Both the position numbers and the translations under genes were made by a program. Below the pieces are notes generated by a model, which made no database searches, had not been told where the DNA came from, and was given only the letters and a program-made list of their open reading frames with translations. Below, piece by piece: positions 41,200 to 49,691 of a stretch of DNA of 64,000 bases (within the stretch, counting starts at the first letter, position 1; every line of letters starts with the position of its first letter). The stretch is from Spirilliplanes yamanashiensis. GTDB taxonomy: Bacteria; Actinomycetota; Actinomycetes; Mycobacteriales; Micromonosporaceae. Location: NCBI RefSeq assembly GCF_016863475.1, contig NZ_BOOY01000014.1, positions 1-64,000 of the forward strand, in the 5' to 3' direction.

Positions 41200-42614
41200 C
41201 ACTGACCTTGCGCTATGCCGCGCAGAGCGACCGCGGTCTGATCCGAGACGGCAATCAGGACTCCGTCTACGCCGGACCGCGGCTGCTCGCTGTCGCCGAC
41301 GGGATGGGCGGCATGGCCGCCGGAGACGTGGCGAGCAACATCGTCATCGGCGCCATGGCCCCGCTCGACGAGGACGTGCCGGGCGACGCCCTGGTCGACG
41401 CGCTGCGGCACGCCGTCGGCACCGCCAACCAGCAGCTGCGCGACACCGTCGACGCCAACCCGCACCTCGAGGGCATGGGCACCACCCTCACCGCGGTGCT
41501 GTTCTCCGGCAGCAAGATCGGCATGGTGCACATCGGCGACTCGCGCGCCTACCTGCTGCGGCAGGGCGAGTTCGCGCAGATCACCAAGGACGACACGTAC
41601 GTCCAGATGCTCGTCGACGAGGGCCGCATCAGCCCCGAGGAGGCCAGCAGCCACCCGCAGCGCTCGCTGCTCACCCGGGCGCTCGACGGCCGCGACATCG
41701 ACCCGGAATACAGCGTCCGCCAGGTGCAGCGCGGCGACCGCTACCTGATCTGCTCCGACGGCCTGTCCGGCGTCGTCAGCTTCGACACGATCGGCGCCAC
41801 CCTGCGCGAGTACGCCGACCCGCAGGCCTGCTCGGAGCGGCTCGTCCAGCTCGCGCTGCGCGGCGGGGGCCCCGACAACATCACCGTGGTCATCGCCGAC
41901 GCCACCGACGAGGACATCCTCGAGGCGGCGCCGATCGTCGGCGGCGCGGCCGCCCGCGACCGCGGCAACACCACCGTGGCCGACGGCTCCACCTCGGCCG
42001 CCCGCGCCGCCGCCCTCCAGGCGCCGCCGCGCCCCGCGCAGCCCGAGCCCGTCGCCGAGCCGGCCGAGGACCTGGCCGAGCCGAAGCGGCACCCGGTGCG
42101 CACCACGATCCTCATGGTGGTGCTGCTCGGCATCCTCGGCGGCGGCCTGTGGCTGGGCTGGCGCTACACCCAGACCCGCTACTACGTCGGCGCCACCGAG
42201 TCCGGCCAGCTCGCCATCTTCCAGGGCATCCCCGGCGAGATCGCCGGGTTCAACCTGTCGACCGTCCAGCAGGACAGCGCGACCGGCGACCTGGAGGACC
42301 TGACGACGGTCGCGCAGACGCAGGTCCGCCAGGGCATCCAGGCCGACAACCGGGCCGACGCCGAGCGCACGCTCGCCGCGCTGACCAGCACCGACCCGGC
42401 CAACGCCAACCTCAAGCCGCTGTGCCCGCCGACGGCCTCCGCCGGTGCGACCACCCCCACCGTCCCGCCCCTGTCGAACCCGTCGGTCGCGCCGTCGTCC
42501 GGCCCGGGAGGCCTGCCCGGCGCCACCACGCCGGCCACCGCCCCCGACGCCCCGCCCTCCTCCGCCGCCGCCCTGCCGGTCGACCCGCCCGTCGGTTGCC
42601 GGCCCGCCGACTGA
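41196..42614 (+). CDS. pstP: PP2C-family Ser/Thr phosphatase
   Basis: A 472-residue membrane phosphatase that reverses PknA/PknB signalling. The catalytic domain (1-~240) has the PP2C metal motifs DGNQDS, VADGMGGMAAGD, HIGDSRAYL and GGGPDNITVV. A disordered Pro/Glu linker follows. One membrane segment lies at ~308-330 (TTILMVVLLGILGGGLWLGW), and an extracellular Thr/Pro tail of ~140 residues ends the protein. It overlaps fhaB by four bases and sits 31 bp before rodA. The extracytoplasmic part is unusually Pro/Ser-rich (SSGPGGLPGATTPATAPDAP). Confidence 0.96.
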   Translation: MTLTLRYAAQSDRGLIRDGNQDSVYAGPRLLAVADGMGGMAAGDVASNIVIGAMAPLDEDVPGDALVDALRHAVGTANQQLRDTVDANPHLEGMGTTLTAVLFSGSKIGMVHIGDSRAYLLRQGEFAQITKDDTYVQMLVDEGRISPEEASSHPQRSLLTRALDGRDIDPEYSVRQVQRGDRYLICSDGLSGVVSFDTIGATLREYADPQACSERLVQLALRGGGPDNITVVIADATDEDILEAAPIVGGAAARDRGNTTVADGSTSAARAAALQAPPRPAQPEPVAEPAEDLAEPKRHPVRTTILMVVLLGILGGGLWLGWRYTQTRYYVGATESGQLAIFQGIPGEIAGFNLSTVQQDSATGDLEDLTTVAQTQVRQGIQADNRADAERTLAALTSTDPANANLKPLCPPTASAGATTPTVPPLSNPSVAPSSGPGGLPGATTPATAPDAPPSSAAALPVDPPVGCRPAD

Positions 42615-42645
42615 CCGTGCCGGCCCCGACCGAACGGGATCACTC

Positions 42646-44145
42646 GTGACCGCCCCAGCCGTACCGGCTCCGCCGCCCGCCAGCGCGGGCGAGCAGCCGC
42701 GTGTCCCGGTGCCCCGGACGCACCGCAACGCCGAACTGGCGATGCTGCTGTTCGCGATGGCGCTGGTCGCGGTGTACGCGGCAACGGTCGAGGCCACCGT
42801 GCTGGAGACGCTCACGCCGCGGTTCTGGGTGCCGACCGCGCTGCTCACCGCGCTGTTCGTGGCGCTGCACATGGTGGTGCGGTTCCTCGCGCCGTACGCC
42901 GACCCGGTGCTGCTGCCCGCCGTGGCCCTGCTCAACGGCATCGGGGTGGCGTACCTGCGCCGCGTCGACCTCGCCCGCGCCGAGCCCGACGAGCGCATCG
43001 ACCTGGGCCTCTTCTCCGGCGTGGGCGGGCGTCAGCTCGCCTGGACGCTGCTGTCGCTGATCCTGGCCGGCGTGCTGCTGGCCGTCATCCGCGACCACCG
43101 CATCGTCTCGCGCTACGCGTACACGCTGGGCCTGATCGGCATCGTGCTGGTCATGCTGCCCGCCGTGCTGCCCGCCAGCATCTCCGAGGTCAACGGCGCG
43201 AAGCTGTGGATCCGGTTCGGCGGCTTCTCCATCCAGCCGGGCGAGTTCGCCAAGCTGGCGCTGGTCTCGTTCTTCGCCTACTACCTGGTGCGCAAGCGCG
43301 AGGTGCTGTCGCTGGCGAGCAAGCGGTTCCTCGGCATCGACTTCCCGCGCGGCCGCGACCTCGGCCCGATCGTCGCGGTGTGGCTGTTCAGCCTCCTGGT
43401 CCTGGTGTTCGAGAAGGACCTCGGCACCGCCCTGCTGTACTTCGGCCTGTTCATCGTCACGCTGTACATCGCCACCGAGCGCTCCAGCTGGCTCATCATC
43501 GGCCTGCTGCTGTTCTTCGGCGGCGTCTACCTGGCGTACGTGCTGGGCGCGTCCGTCGGCGGGCCGTTCCGCAACTTCTACGACCGCGCCCAGATCTGGC
43601 TCAACCCGTTCGAGGGCGAGCGGCCGTTCAACGAGAGCTACCAGCTGGTCCAGTCGCTGCTGGGGCTCGGCACGGGCGGGCTGTTCGGCACCGGCCCCGG
43701 CGGCGGCCAGCCGCGGTTCATCCCCGAGGTCGAGGACGACTTCATCTTCGCCGGGCTCGGCGAGGAGATCGGGCTGTTCGGGCTGTCGGCCCTGCTCGTC
43801 ATCTACTTCCTGGTGGTCTCGCGCGGCCTGCGGGCGGCGCTGGCGGTGCGCGACTCGTTCGGCAAGCTGGTCGCCGGTGGCCTCGCGTTCACCATGGGTT
43901 TGCAGGTGTTCGTCATCGTGGGTGGCGTGACCGGCTTGATCCCGCTGACCGGCCAGACGACCCCGTTCCTCTCCGCCGGCGGCTCCTCACTGATGGCCAA
44001 CTGGCTGCTCATCGCCATGCTCCTGCGCATCTCGGACGCGGCCCGCCGGCCCGCCACGGGCGCCGCAGGCGGTCCCGCCGCCGCGCCCGGCGCGAAGCAG
44101 CCGCCCGCGCAGCTGCACGGCGCCGCCACGGAGGTGATCCGGTGA
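42646..44145 (+). CDS. rodA: SEDS-family lipid II polymerase RodA/FtsW
   Basis: A 499-residue protein with about ten to twelve membrane segments. It polymerises lipid II into glycan strands for cell elongation and works with the class B PBP downstream. Key sequences are the extracytoplasmic loop around AQIWLNPFEGERPFNESYQLVQSLLGLGTGGLFGTGPG and EVEDDFIFAGLGEEIGL, which carry the conserved loop-4 Asp/Glu. A Pro/Ala-rich N-terminal extension of ~25 residues precedes the first helix. The GTG at 42646 is used. Its stop overlaps the pbpA start (GTGA). Confidence 0.95.
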   Translation: MTAPAVPAPPPASAGEQPRVPVPRTHRNAELAMLLFAMALVAVYAATVEATVLETLTPRFWVPTALLTALFVALHMVVRFLAPYADPVLLPAVALLNGIGVAYLRRVDLARAEPDERIDLGLFSGVGGRQLAWTLLSLILAGVLLAVIRDHRIVSRYAYTLGLIGIVLVMLPAVLPASISEVNGAKLWIRFGGFSIQPGEFAKLALVSFFAYYLVRKREVLSLASKRFLGIDFPRGRDLGPIVAVWLFSLLVLVFEKDLGTALLYFGLFIVTLYIATERSSWLIIGLLLFFGGVYLAYVLGASVGGPFRNFYDRAQIWLNPFEGERPFNESYQLVQSLLGLGTGGLFGTGPGGGQPRFIPEVEDDFIFAGLGEEIGLFGLSALLVIYFLVVSRGLRAALAVRDSFGKLVAGGLAFTMGLQVFVIVGGVTGLIPLTGQTTPFLSAGGSSLMANWLLIAMLLRISDAARRPATGAAGGPAAAPGAKQPPAQLHGAATEVIR

Positions 44146-45641
44146 ACGCCCCGCTCCGCCGCGCCGGCATCGTGATCATGGTGCTGTTCGGCCTGCTGTT
44201 CGCGAACCTCAACTGGGTGCAGGCGTACAAGGCCGACGAATACCGCACGAGCGGCTTCAACTCCCGCGTCCAGGTCGCCGAGTACGACCGCCAGCGCGGC
44301 GTCATCGAGGCCGGCGGCGAGGCGCTCGCTGAGAGCGTCGCCACCAACGACCAGCTCAAGTACCGGCGCACCTACCCGCTGAAGCAGCCGTACGCGCACG
44401 TCATCGGCTACAAGCCGGTCAACCTGGGCGCCACCGGCATCGAGCGCAGCGAGAACGACTTCCTGTCCGGCGAGAGCGACAAGCTGTTCGCCGACCGGGT
44501 CAAGGACATGTTCACCGACGACGACACCGGCGGCGGCAACGTGCTGCTGACGCTCAACCGGCGGGCGCAGGAGGTGGCGTACGAGCAGCTGACGAAGAAC
44601 AACGGTGGCGTGGACCGGGGCGCCGCCATCGCCATCGACCCGCGCACCGGCGCCGTGCAGGCCCTCGTGTCGATGCCCAGCTTCGACCCGAACCCGTTGG
44701 CCGACCACGCCACGAAGAAGGCGCAGGCGGCGTACGACGAGCTGCTCAAGGCCGAGAACGGCCCGCTGAAGAACCGGGCGCTCAGCGAGGTGCTGCCGCC
44801 CGGCTCCACCTTCAAGATCGTGATGGCGGCCGCCGCGCTGGAGAACGGCATCACCAAGGAGACGTCCATCCCGGCGGGCAGCACCTACACCGCCCCGACG
44901 TCCGGCGCGCCGATCCGCAACGCCGCCCCGTCGATCTGCCCCGAGTCGCAGGTGACCCTCGCCGAGGCCGTCCGCGAGTCCTGCAACACCGGCTTCGCCC
45001 GCCTCGGCGTCGAGCTGGGCGCCGACAAGCTCAAGGCCACCGCCGCCAAGTTCGGCTTCGGCCAGGACGCCGAGCTGACCGTGGGCAACCTGACCGGCGG
45101 CGGCCTGCCCGTCGCCGCCAGCGAGACCGGCGCCATCCAGGGCCCCGACGGCCAGGACGACCCCGGCGCGCTCGCCCAGTCGTCGATCGGCCAGCGCGAG
45201 GTCCGGATGACGCCGCTGCAGGGCGCGATGATCGCCGCCGCGGTCGCCAACGACGGCAAGCAGATGCAGCCGTACCTGGTGCAGCGCCTGCTCGGCCCCG
45301 ACCGCCGGCAGATCGACAGCGCGAGCCCGAAGGTGCTGCGCGAGCCGATCACCCCGCAGGTCGCCAGCGACCTGCGCGACATGATGAAGCTGGTCGTCGA
45401 GAACGGCACCGGCCGCAACGCCGCCATCAACGGCTTCCAGGTCGGCGGCAAGACCGGCACCGCGCAGACCGGCGTCACGAAGAACATCGGCTGGTTCATC
45501 GGCTTCGCCATCGACGACAAGGGCCAGCCGGTCTCCGCGGTGTGCGTCGTGCTGGAGGACTACGGCGACGGCGGCAGCGCCGAGGCGGCGCGCATCGCCG
45601 GCCGCATCATGCGGGCGGCCGCCGGCCGGGGAGGCGACTGA
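44142..45641 (+). CDS. pbpA: Class B penicillin-binding protein (transpeptidase)
   Basis: A 499-residue peptidoglycan transpeptidase. One N-terminal membrane anchor (~5-25) and an N-terminal pedestal domain precede the transpeptidase domain. Active-site motifs are STFK in PPGSTFKIV near residue 222, SCN in ESCNTGFARLG near residue 282, and KTG in GGKTGTAQTG near residue 438. It crosslinks the glycan made by RodA. It overlaps rodA by four bases and lies two bases before pknA, as in other actinobacteria, where PknA/PknB phosphorylation tunes the pair. Confidence 0.96.
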   Translation: MNAPLRRAGIVIMVLFGLLFANLNWVQAYKADEYRTSGFNSRVQVAEYDRQRGVIEAGGEALAESVATNDQLKYRRTYPLKQPYAHVIGYKPVNLGATGIERSENDFLSGESDKLFADRVKDMFTDDDTGGGNVLLTLNRRAQEVAYEQLTKNNGGVDRGAAIAIDPRTGAVQALVSMPSFDPNPLADHATKKAQAAYDELLKAENGPLKNRALSEVLPPGSTFKIVMAAAALENGITKETSIPAGSTYTAPTSGAPIRNAAPSICPESQVTLAEAVRESCNTGFARLGVELGADKLKATAAKFGFGQDAELTVGNLTGGGLPVAASETGAIQGPDGQDDPGALAQSSIGQREVRMTPLQGAMIAAAVANDGKQMQPYLVQRLLGPDRRQIDSASPKVLREPITPQVASDLRDMMKLVVENGTGRNAAINGFQVGGKTGTAQTGVTKNIGWFIGFAIDDKGQPVSAVCVVLEDYGDGGSAEAARIAGRIMRAAAGRGGD

Positions 45642-45642
45642 C

Positions 45643-46944
45643 ATGATCAGTCCCGGGGTGTCCCTCGGCGGCCGGTACCGCCTGGACGAGCGCATCGCCG
45701 GCGGCGGCATGGGCGACGTGTGGCGCGGCACCGACGAGGTGCTCGGCCGCACCGTCGCCGTGAAGATCCTGCTCCCGGCCCTGCTCGACGAGCCCGGCTT
45801 CGCCGAGCGGTTCCGCGGCGAGGCCCGCACCATGGCCACCGTCAACCACCCCGGCGTCGTCGACGTCTACGACTACGGCAGCGACCAGCAGATCGCGTTC
45901 CTGGTCATGGAGTACGTCGAGGGCGACGCCCTGTCCCGCACCCTCAACCGGGTGGGCCGGCTGACCCCGGCGCGCACCATGGCGCTCATCGCGCAGGCCG
46001 CCGACGCGCTGGAGGCCGCCCACGCCAAGGGCATCGTGCACCGCGACGTGAAGCCCGGCAACCTGCTGGTCCGCCCCAACGGCACGCTCGTGCTCACCGA
46101 CTTCGGCATCGCCCGCTCCGCGCTGGTCGGCCAGCTCACCATGGCCGGCGCGGTTCTCGGCACCGCCTCGTACATCTCGCCCGAGCAGGCGTCGGGCAAC
46201 GTCGCGACCTCGGCCTCGGACGTGTACGCGCTCGGCGTCGTCGCGTACCAGTGCCTGTCGGGGCACCGCCCGTTCGACGGCGACACGCCCATCGAAATCG
46301 CGATGAAGCACGTGCGGGACAGCCCCCGCCCGCTGCCCGCCGACATCCCGCCCGCGGTCCGCCAGATCGTCGAGCGCGCGATGGCCAAGGAGCCGGCCGC
46401 CCGGTGGCCCAGCGCGGCCGCGCTCGCCGCCGTCGCCCGGCAGGCCGCGGCCACCCTGACCAGCACGGTTCACGTCCAGGCGGGGCTGCCGCACCAGGGC
46501 GCCACCGCCGTGCCGCCGCACGCCCAGAACGGCGCGAACCGGCCGCAGTCGGGGCCGCCGCGCACGTACCCGCAACAGCCCGTCTCGCCGCCCCGGCCGC
46601 CCCTGCAGCAGCCCGGCGTGCCGCGTCCCGTCTCCGGCGCACAGCAGGCGCGCGGCGCGGCTTCGGTACCGTCGACGGGTGGACCCACGTACAACCGGCC
46701 GAGCGCCCCGCCGCTCGCCCCGCCCGCCCGGCGCCCGGAGGGCTCCGGCAGCCGGCAGGTGTTGATCGTGGTCGCCGTGGTGCTGGCGATCCTGGTGCTG
46801 CTGTGCGCCGGGGTCATCTCGTTCCTGTATCGCACCAATCAGGGGCAGGCCCTCGTTGATGTGGGCGGGGGCGGCCCGGCCGTCGCGTCGTACCGTGTGA
46901 TGGAGCAACTCCCGCTGACGATCGAAGGACGAAGGACGCCATGA
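45643..46944 (+). CDS. pknA: Ser/Thr protein kinase PknA
   Basis: A 433-residue membrane kinase. The kinase domain (~8-270) has the glycine loop GGGMGDVW, the lysine in VAVKIL, HRDVKPGN, DFGIARS and the activation segment GTASYISPEQASG. A Pro/Gln-rich juxtamembrane linker follows (~280-365), then one membrane segment (~368-392) and a short extracellular tail of about 40 residues without PASTA domains. PknA and PknB together control cell shape and growth. Its stop overlaps the pknB start (ATGA). Confidence 0.96.
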   Translation: MISPGVSLGGRYRLDERIAGGGMGDVWRGTDEVLGRTVAVKILLPALLDEPGFAERFRGEARTMATVNHPGVVDVYDYGSDQQIAFLVMEYVEGDALSRTLNRVGRLTPARTMALIAQAADALEAAHAKGIVHRDVKPGNLLVRPNGTLVLTDFGIARSALVGQLTMAGAVLGTASYISPEQASGNVATSASDVYALGVVAYQCLSGHRPFDGDTPIEIAMKHVRDSPRPLPADIPPAVRQIVERAMAKEPAARWPSAAALAAVARQAAATLTSTVHVQAGLPHQGATAVPPHAQNGANRPQSGPPRTYPQQPVSPPRPPLQQPGVPRPVSGAQQARGAASVPSTGGPTYNRPSAPPLAPPARRPEGSGSRQVLIVVAVVLAILVLLCAGVISFLYRTNQGQALVDVGGGGPAVASYRVMEQLPLTIEGRRTP

Positions 46945-48728
46945 CGGCTCAGGCCCGCCTGCTCGGTGGCAGGTACCAGGTCGGCGAGCTGCTGGGCTAC
47001 GGCGGCATGGCCGAGGTCCACCGCGGCCGCGACCTGCGGCTCGGTCGCGACGTGGCGGTGAAGATGCTGCGCGCCGACCTGGCCCGCGACGCGACGTTCC
47101 AGGAGCGGTTCCGCCGCGAGGCGCAGAACGCCGCCGCCCTCAACCACCCGGCGATCGTCGCGGTCTACGACACCGGTGAGGAGACCGGCGCCACCGGTGA
47201 GCGGCTGCCGTTCATCGTCATGGAGTACGTGGCCGGCCACACCCTCAAGGAGGTGCTGGCCGCCGAGCAGCGCCTGCAGCCGCGCCGCGCCCTGGAGATC
47301 ATCGCCGACATCTGCGCCGCGCTGGAGTTCAGCCACCGGCACGGCATCATCCACCGGGACATCAAGCCCGGCAACGTGATGATGACCCCGAACGGCCAGG
47401 TCAAGGTCATGGACTTCGGCATCGCCCGGGCCCTGGCCAGCGGCGCCACCACGATGACCCAGACCAGCGCCGTCATCGGCACCGCCCAGTACCTGTCGCC
47501 CGAGCAGGCCCGCGGCGAGTCCGTCGACGCCCGCTCCGACGTCTACGCGGCCGGCTGCGTGCTGTTCGAGCTGCTCTGCGGGCACCCGCCGTTCGTCGGC
47601 GACAGCCCGGTCAGCGTGGCGTACCAGCACGTCCGGGAGGACCCGAAGGCCCCGAGCGACATCAACCCCGAGGTCCCGCCGGACGTCGACGCTATCGTCC
47701 TCAAGGCCCTGGCGAAGAACCCGCTCAACCGCTACCAGAGCGCCCAGGAGATGCGCGCCGACGCGCTGCGCGCCGTGTCCGGCCGCCCGGTGCTCGCCAC
47801 CCCGGTGATGACCGAGGCCGAGACGATGGCGCTGGGCGGCCCGGTGCGCACCACCGGCATGACCCGCACCGTCCCGGCCGGCGGCCCCGTCGGCGGCCCG
47901 CCGCCGCGCAAGACGTCGAACTGGGTGATGGCCGTGCTGGCCGCGCTGGGCGTGCTGGCGGTGGTGGCCCTCGGCGTCGGCCTGGTGCTGGCCAACCGCG
48001 GCGGCGAGCAGCAGGTCCAGCAGGTCACCGTGCCCGACCTGACCGGCCAGTCCGAGGACCAGGCCAAGTCCGAGCTGACGAATGCGAAGCTCGTGCCCGC
48101 CAAGGGTCCCGACATCAAGGACGAGGGCTGCGAGAAGAACCAGGTCGCGGACTGGTCGCCGAAGGGCGGCCCGGTCGACCAGGGCTCGACGGTCACCTAC
48201 CAGATGTGCGTCGGCCCGGAGCAGGTGCCGATCCCGCGCCTGGTCGGCCTGTCCGAGGACGCGGCCCGCGACAACCTGGAGAACATCGGCCTGAAGATGA
48301 ACGCCAACCCCGTCGACGGCGCCCAGCCGGAGGGGACCGTCGTCAAGGCTCCCGACGAGGGCAAGTCCGTCGACCGGGGCACCACGGTGAAGGTCGACGT
48401 GTCGAAGGGCAACCTCACCGAGGTGCCGGACGTGACCGGCCAGATCGCCGACGTCGGCATCCAGCGGCTGCGCGAGCTCGGCTTCAAGGTGCAGCCGATC
48501 GCCGACCCGACGGAGACCGTGCCCGCCGGCCAGGAGCCGCGCATCCTCGAGCAGAGCGTCAAGGGCACCGCCAAGAAGGGCGCCACCATCCAGGTGCGGG
48601 TCGAGACCATCGAGCAGGAGCCGGACCCCGGCCAGACCACCCCCGGCCCCGACGGCTCCACCCCGCCGGGTGACGGCGGGGGCGGCGGCCTCCTCGAGGA
48701 CGGGCTGTTCGGCCGCTTCAGCCTCTGA
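46941..48728 (+). CDS. pknB: Ser/Thr protein kinase PknB with PASTA domains
   Basis: A 595-residue receptor kinase. The kinase domain (~10-275) has GYGGMAEVHRG, VAVKML, HRDIKPGNVM and DFGIARA. The activation loop TTMTQTSAVIGTAQYLSPEQ carries threonines available for autophosphorylation. The membrane segment (~331-352) is followed by three PASTA domains, starting near VTVPDLTGQ, VPIPRLVGL and TEVPDVTGQ, and an acidic Pro/Gly tail. The first PASTA has a Cys pair. Mycobacterial PknB has four PASTA domains; three here is a difference. PASTA binding to lipid II or muropeptides regulates the kinase. Confidence 0.97.
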   Translation: MTAQARLLGGRYQVGELLGYGGMAEVHRGRDLRLGRDVAVKMLRADLARDATFQERFRREAQNAAALNHPAIVAVYDTGEETGATGERLPFIVMEYVAGHTLKEVLAAEQRLQPRRALEIIADICAALEFSHRHGIIHRDIKPGNVMMTPNGQVKVMDFGIARALASGATTMTQTSAVIGTAQYLSPEQARGESVDARSDVYAAGCVLFELLCGHPPFVGDSPVSVAYQHVREDPKAPSDINPEVPPDVDAIVLKALAKNPLNRYQSAQEMRADALRAVSGRPVLATPVMTEAETMALGGPVRTTGMTRTVPAGGPVGGPPPRKTSNWVMAVLAALGVLAVVALGVGLVLANRGGEQQVQQVTVPDLTGQSEDQAKSELTNAKLVPAKGPDIKDEGCEKNQVADWSPKGGPVDQGSTVTYQMCVGPEQVPIPRLVGLSEDAARDNLENIGLKMNANPVDGAQPEGTVVKAPDEGKSVDRGTTVKVDVSKGNLTEVPDVTGQIADVGIQRLRELGFKVQPIADPTETVPAGQEPRILEQSVKGTAKKGATIQVRVETIEQEPDPGQTTPGPDGSTPPGDGGGGGLLEDGLFGRFSL

Positions 48729-48743
48729 CCGGGCGGCCGCCGG

Positions 48744-49391
48744 TCAGGACGCGAACGCCGCCTGGCGCCGCGCCTCGACCTCCGCGGCCAGCTCCGGCGC
48801 GCGGTCCAGCGCCGACGGCAGACCGCACGACGCCAGCCAGTTCGCCAGCATCGTGTGCCCGCCCTCGGTCAGCACCGACTCCGGGTGGAACTGCACACCC
48901 TCGACCGGCAGCTCCCGGTGCCGCATCGCCATCACCACGCCGGACTCCGTCCAGCCCGTGACCTCGATCTCCGGCGGCAGCGTCTCCGGCAGCACCGCGA
49001 GGGAGTGGTAGCGGGTCGCCGTGAACGGGTCCGGCAGGCCCGCCAGCACGCCCGAACCCTTGTGCTGCACCTGCGACGTCTTGCCGTGCAGCAGCTCCGG
49101 CGCCCGGGTGACCGTGCCGCCGAACGCCGCCCCGATCGCCTGATGCCCCAGGCACACCCCGAACAGGGGCAGGTCACCCGCGTACGTCTCGATGACGTCC
49201 ATCATGATGCCCGCCCGGTCCGGCGTACCCGGGCCCGGGGAGAGCAGCACCCCCGCGGCGCCGGACCGGCCGACGTCGGCGACGGTGATCTCGTCGTTGC
49301 GCCGCACCTCGCAGTCGGCGCCCAGCTGGCCCAGGTACTGCACCAGGTTGAAGACGAACGAGTCGTAGTTGTCGATCACGAGAATGCGCAT
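48744..49391 (-). CDS. trpG: Class I glutamine amidotransferase, TrpG/PabA type
   Basis: A 215-residue glutaminase subunit that delivers ammonia for anthranilate or 4-amino-4-deoxychorismate synthesis. The catalytic triad cysteine is in GVCLGHQAIG near residue 80, and His/Glu are in GVQFHPESV near residue 172. LLSPGPGTPDRAG is the oxyanion loop. It is alone here without TrpE or PabB, as in the equivalent locus of other actinobacteria beside pknB. ATG at 49391 has AGGTG five bases upstream; another ATG lies at 49394. It converges on pknB with 15 bp between stops. Confidence 0.93.
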   Translation of the reverse strand: MRILVIDNYDSFVFNLVQYLGQLGADCEVRRNDEITVADVGRSGAAGVLLSPGPGTPDRAGIMMDVIETYAGDLPLFGVCLGHQAIGAAFGGTVTRAPELLHGKTSQVQHKGSGVLAGLPDPFTATRYHSLAVLPETLPPEIEVTGWTESGVVMAMRHRELPVEGVQFHPESVLTEGGHTMLANWLASCGLPSALDRAPELAAEVEARRQAAFAS

Positions 49392-49395
49392 CATG

Positions 49396-49686
49396 TCACC
49401 TGGTCGGCGTCGGCTCGGCGTTGTTGGTGTGCGTCGGGTACGGCACGGAGTTGTCGTCCTCGGAGACCTGGTCCTCGCCGCCGCCCCCGGTGATCCCGGC
49501 GTCGTCGGCGCCACCCGGGTCGTCCGTGTTCTGGGTGACCTGCACGTCGTCGAACGGCAGCAGCGGCTGCGCCCACGGGAACACCACGAACCACAGCAGC
49601 GCCGCCGCGGCGGCCGCCAGCGCCAGCGAGCCGATCAGCTTGCCGGGCACCCCGAAGGGCAGCTTGCGCCAGATCCACGCGTACAT
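49396..49686 (-). CDS. Small single-pass membrane protein beside the sortase
   Basis: A 96-residue protein. A short basic N-terminus (YAWIWRKLPFGVPGK) and one membrane segment (~18-38, [22 protein letters not shown]) are followed by an acidic extracytoplasmic tail (DDVQVTQNTDDPGGADD ... NSVPYPTHTNNAEPTPTR). No known domain. It sits between the sortase gene (five bases away) and trpG (four to five bases away), so all are probably one transcript. Small proteins of this shape are common at this place in actinobacterial genomes; the function is unknown to me. Confidence 0.8.
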   Translation of the reverse strand: MYAWIWRKLPFGVPGKLIGSLALAAAAAALLWFVVFPWAQPLLPFDDVQVTQNTDDPGGADDAGITGGGGEDQVSEDDNSVPYPTHTNNAEPTPTR

Positions 49687-49691
49687 GACCC

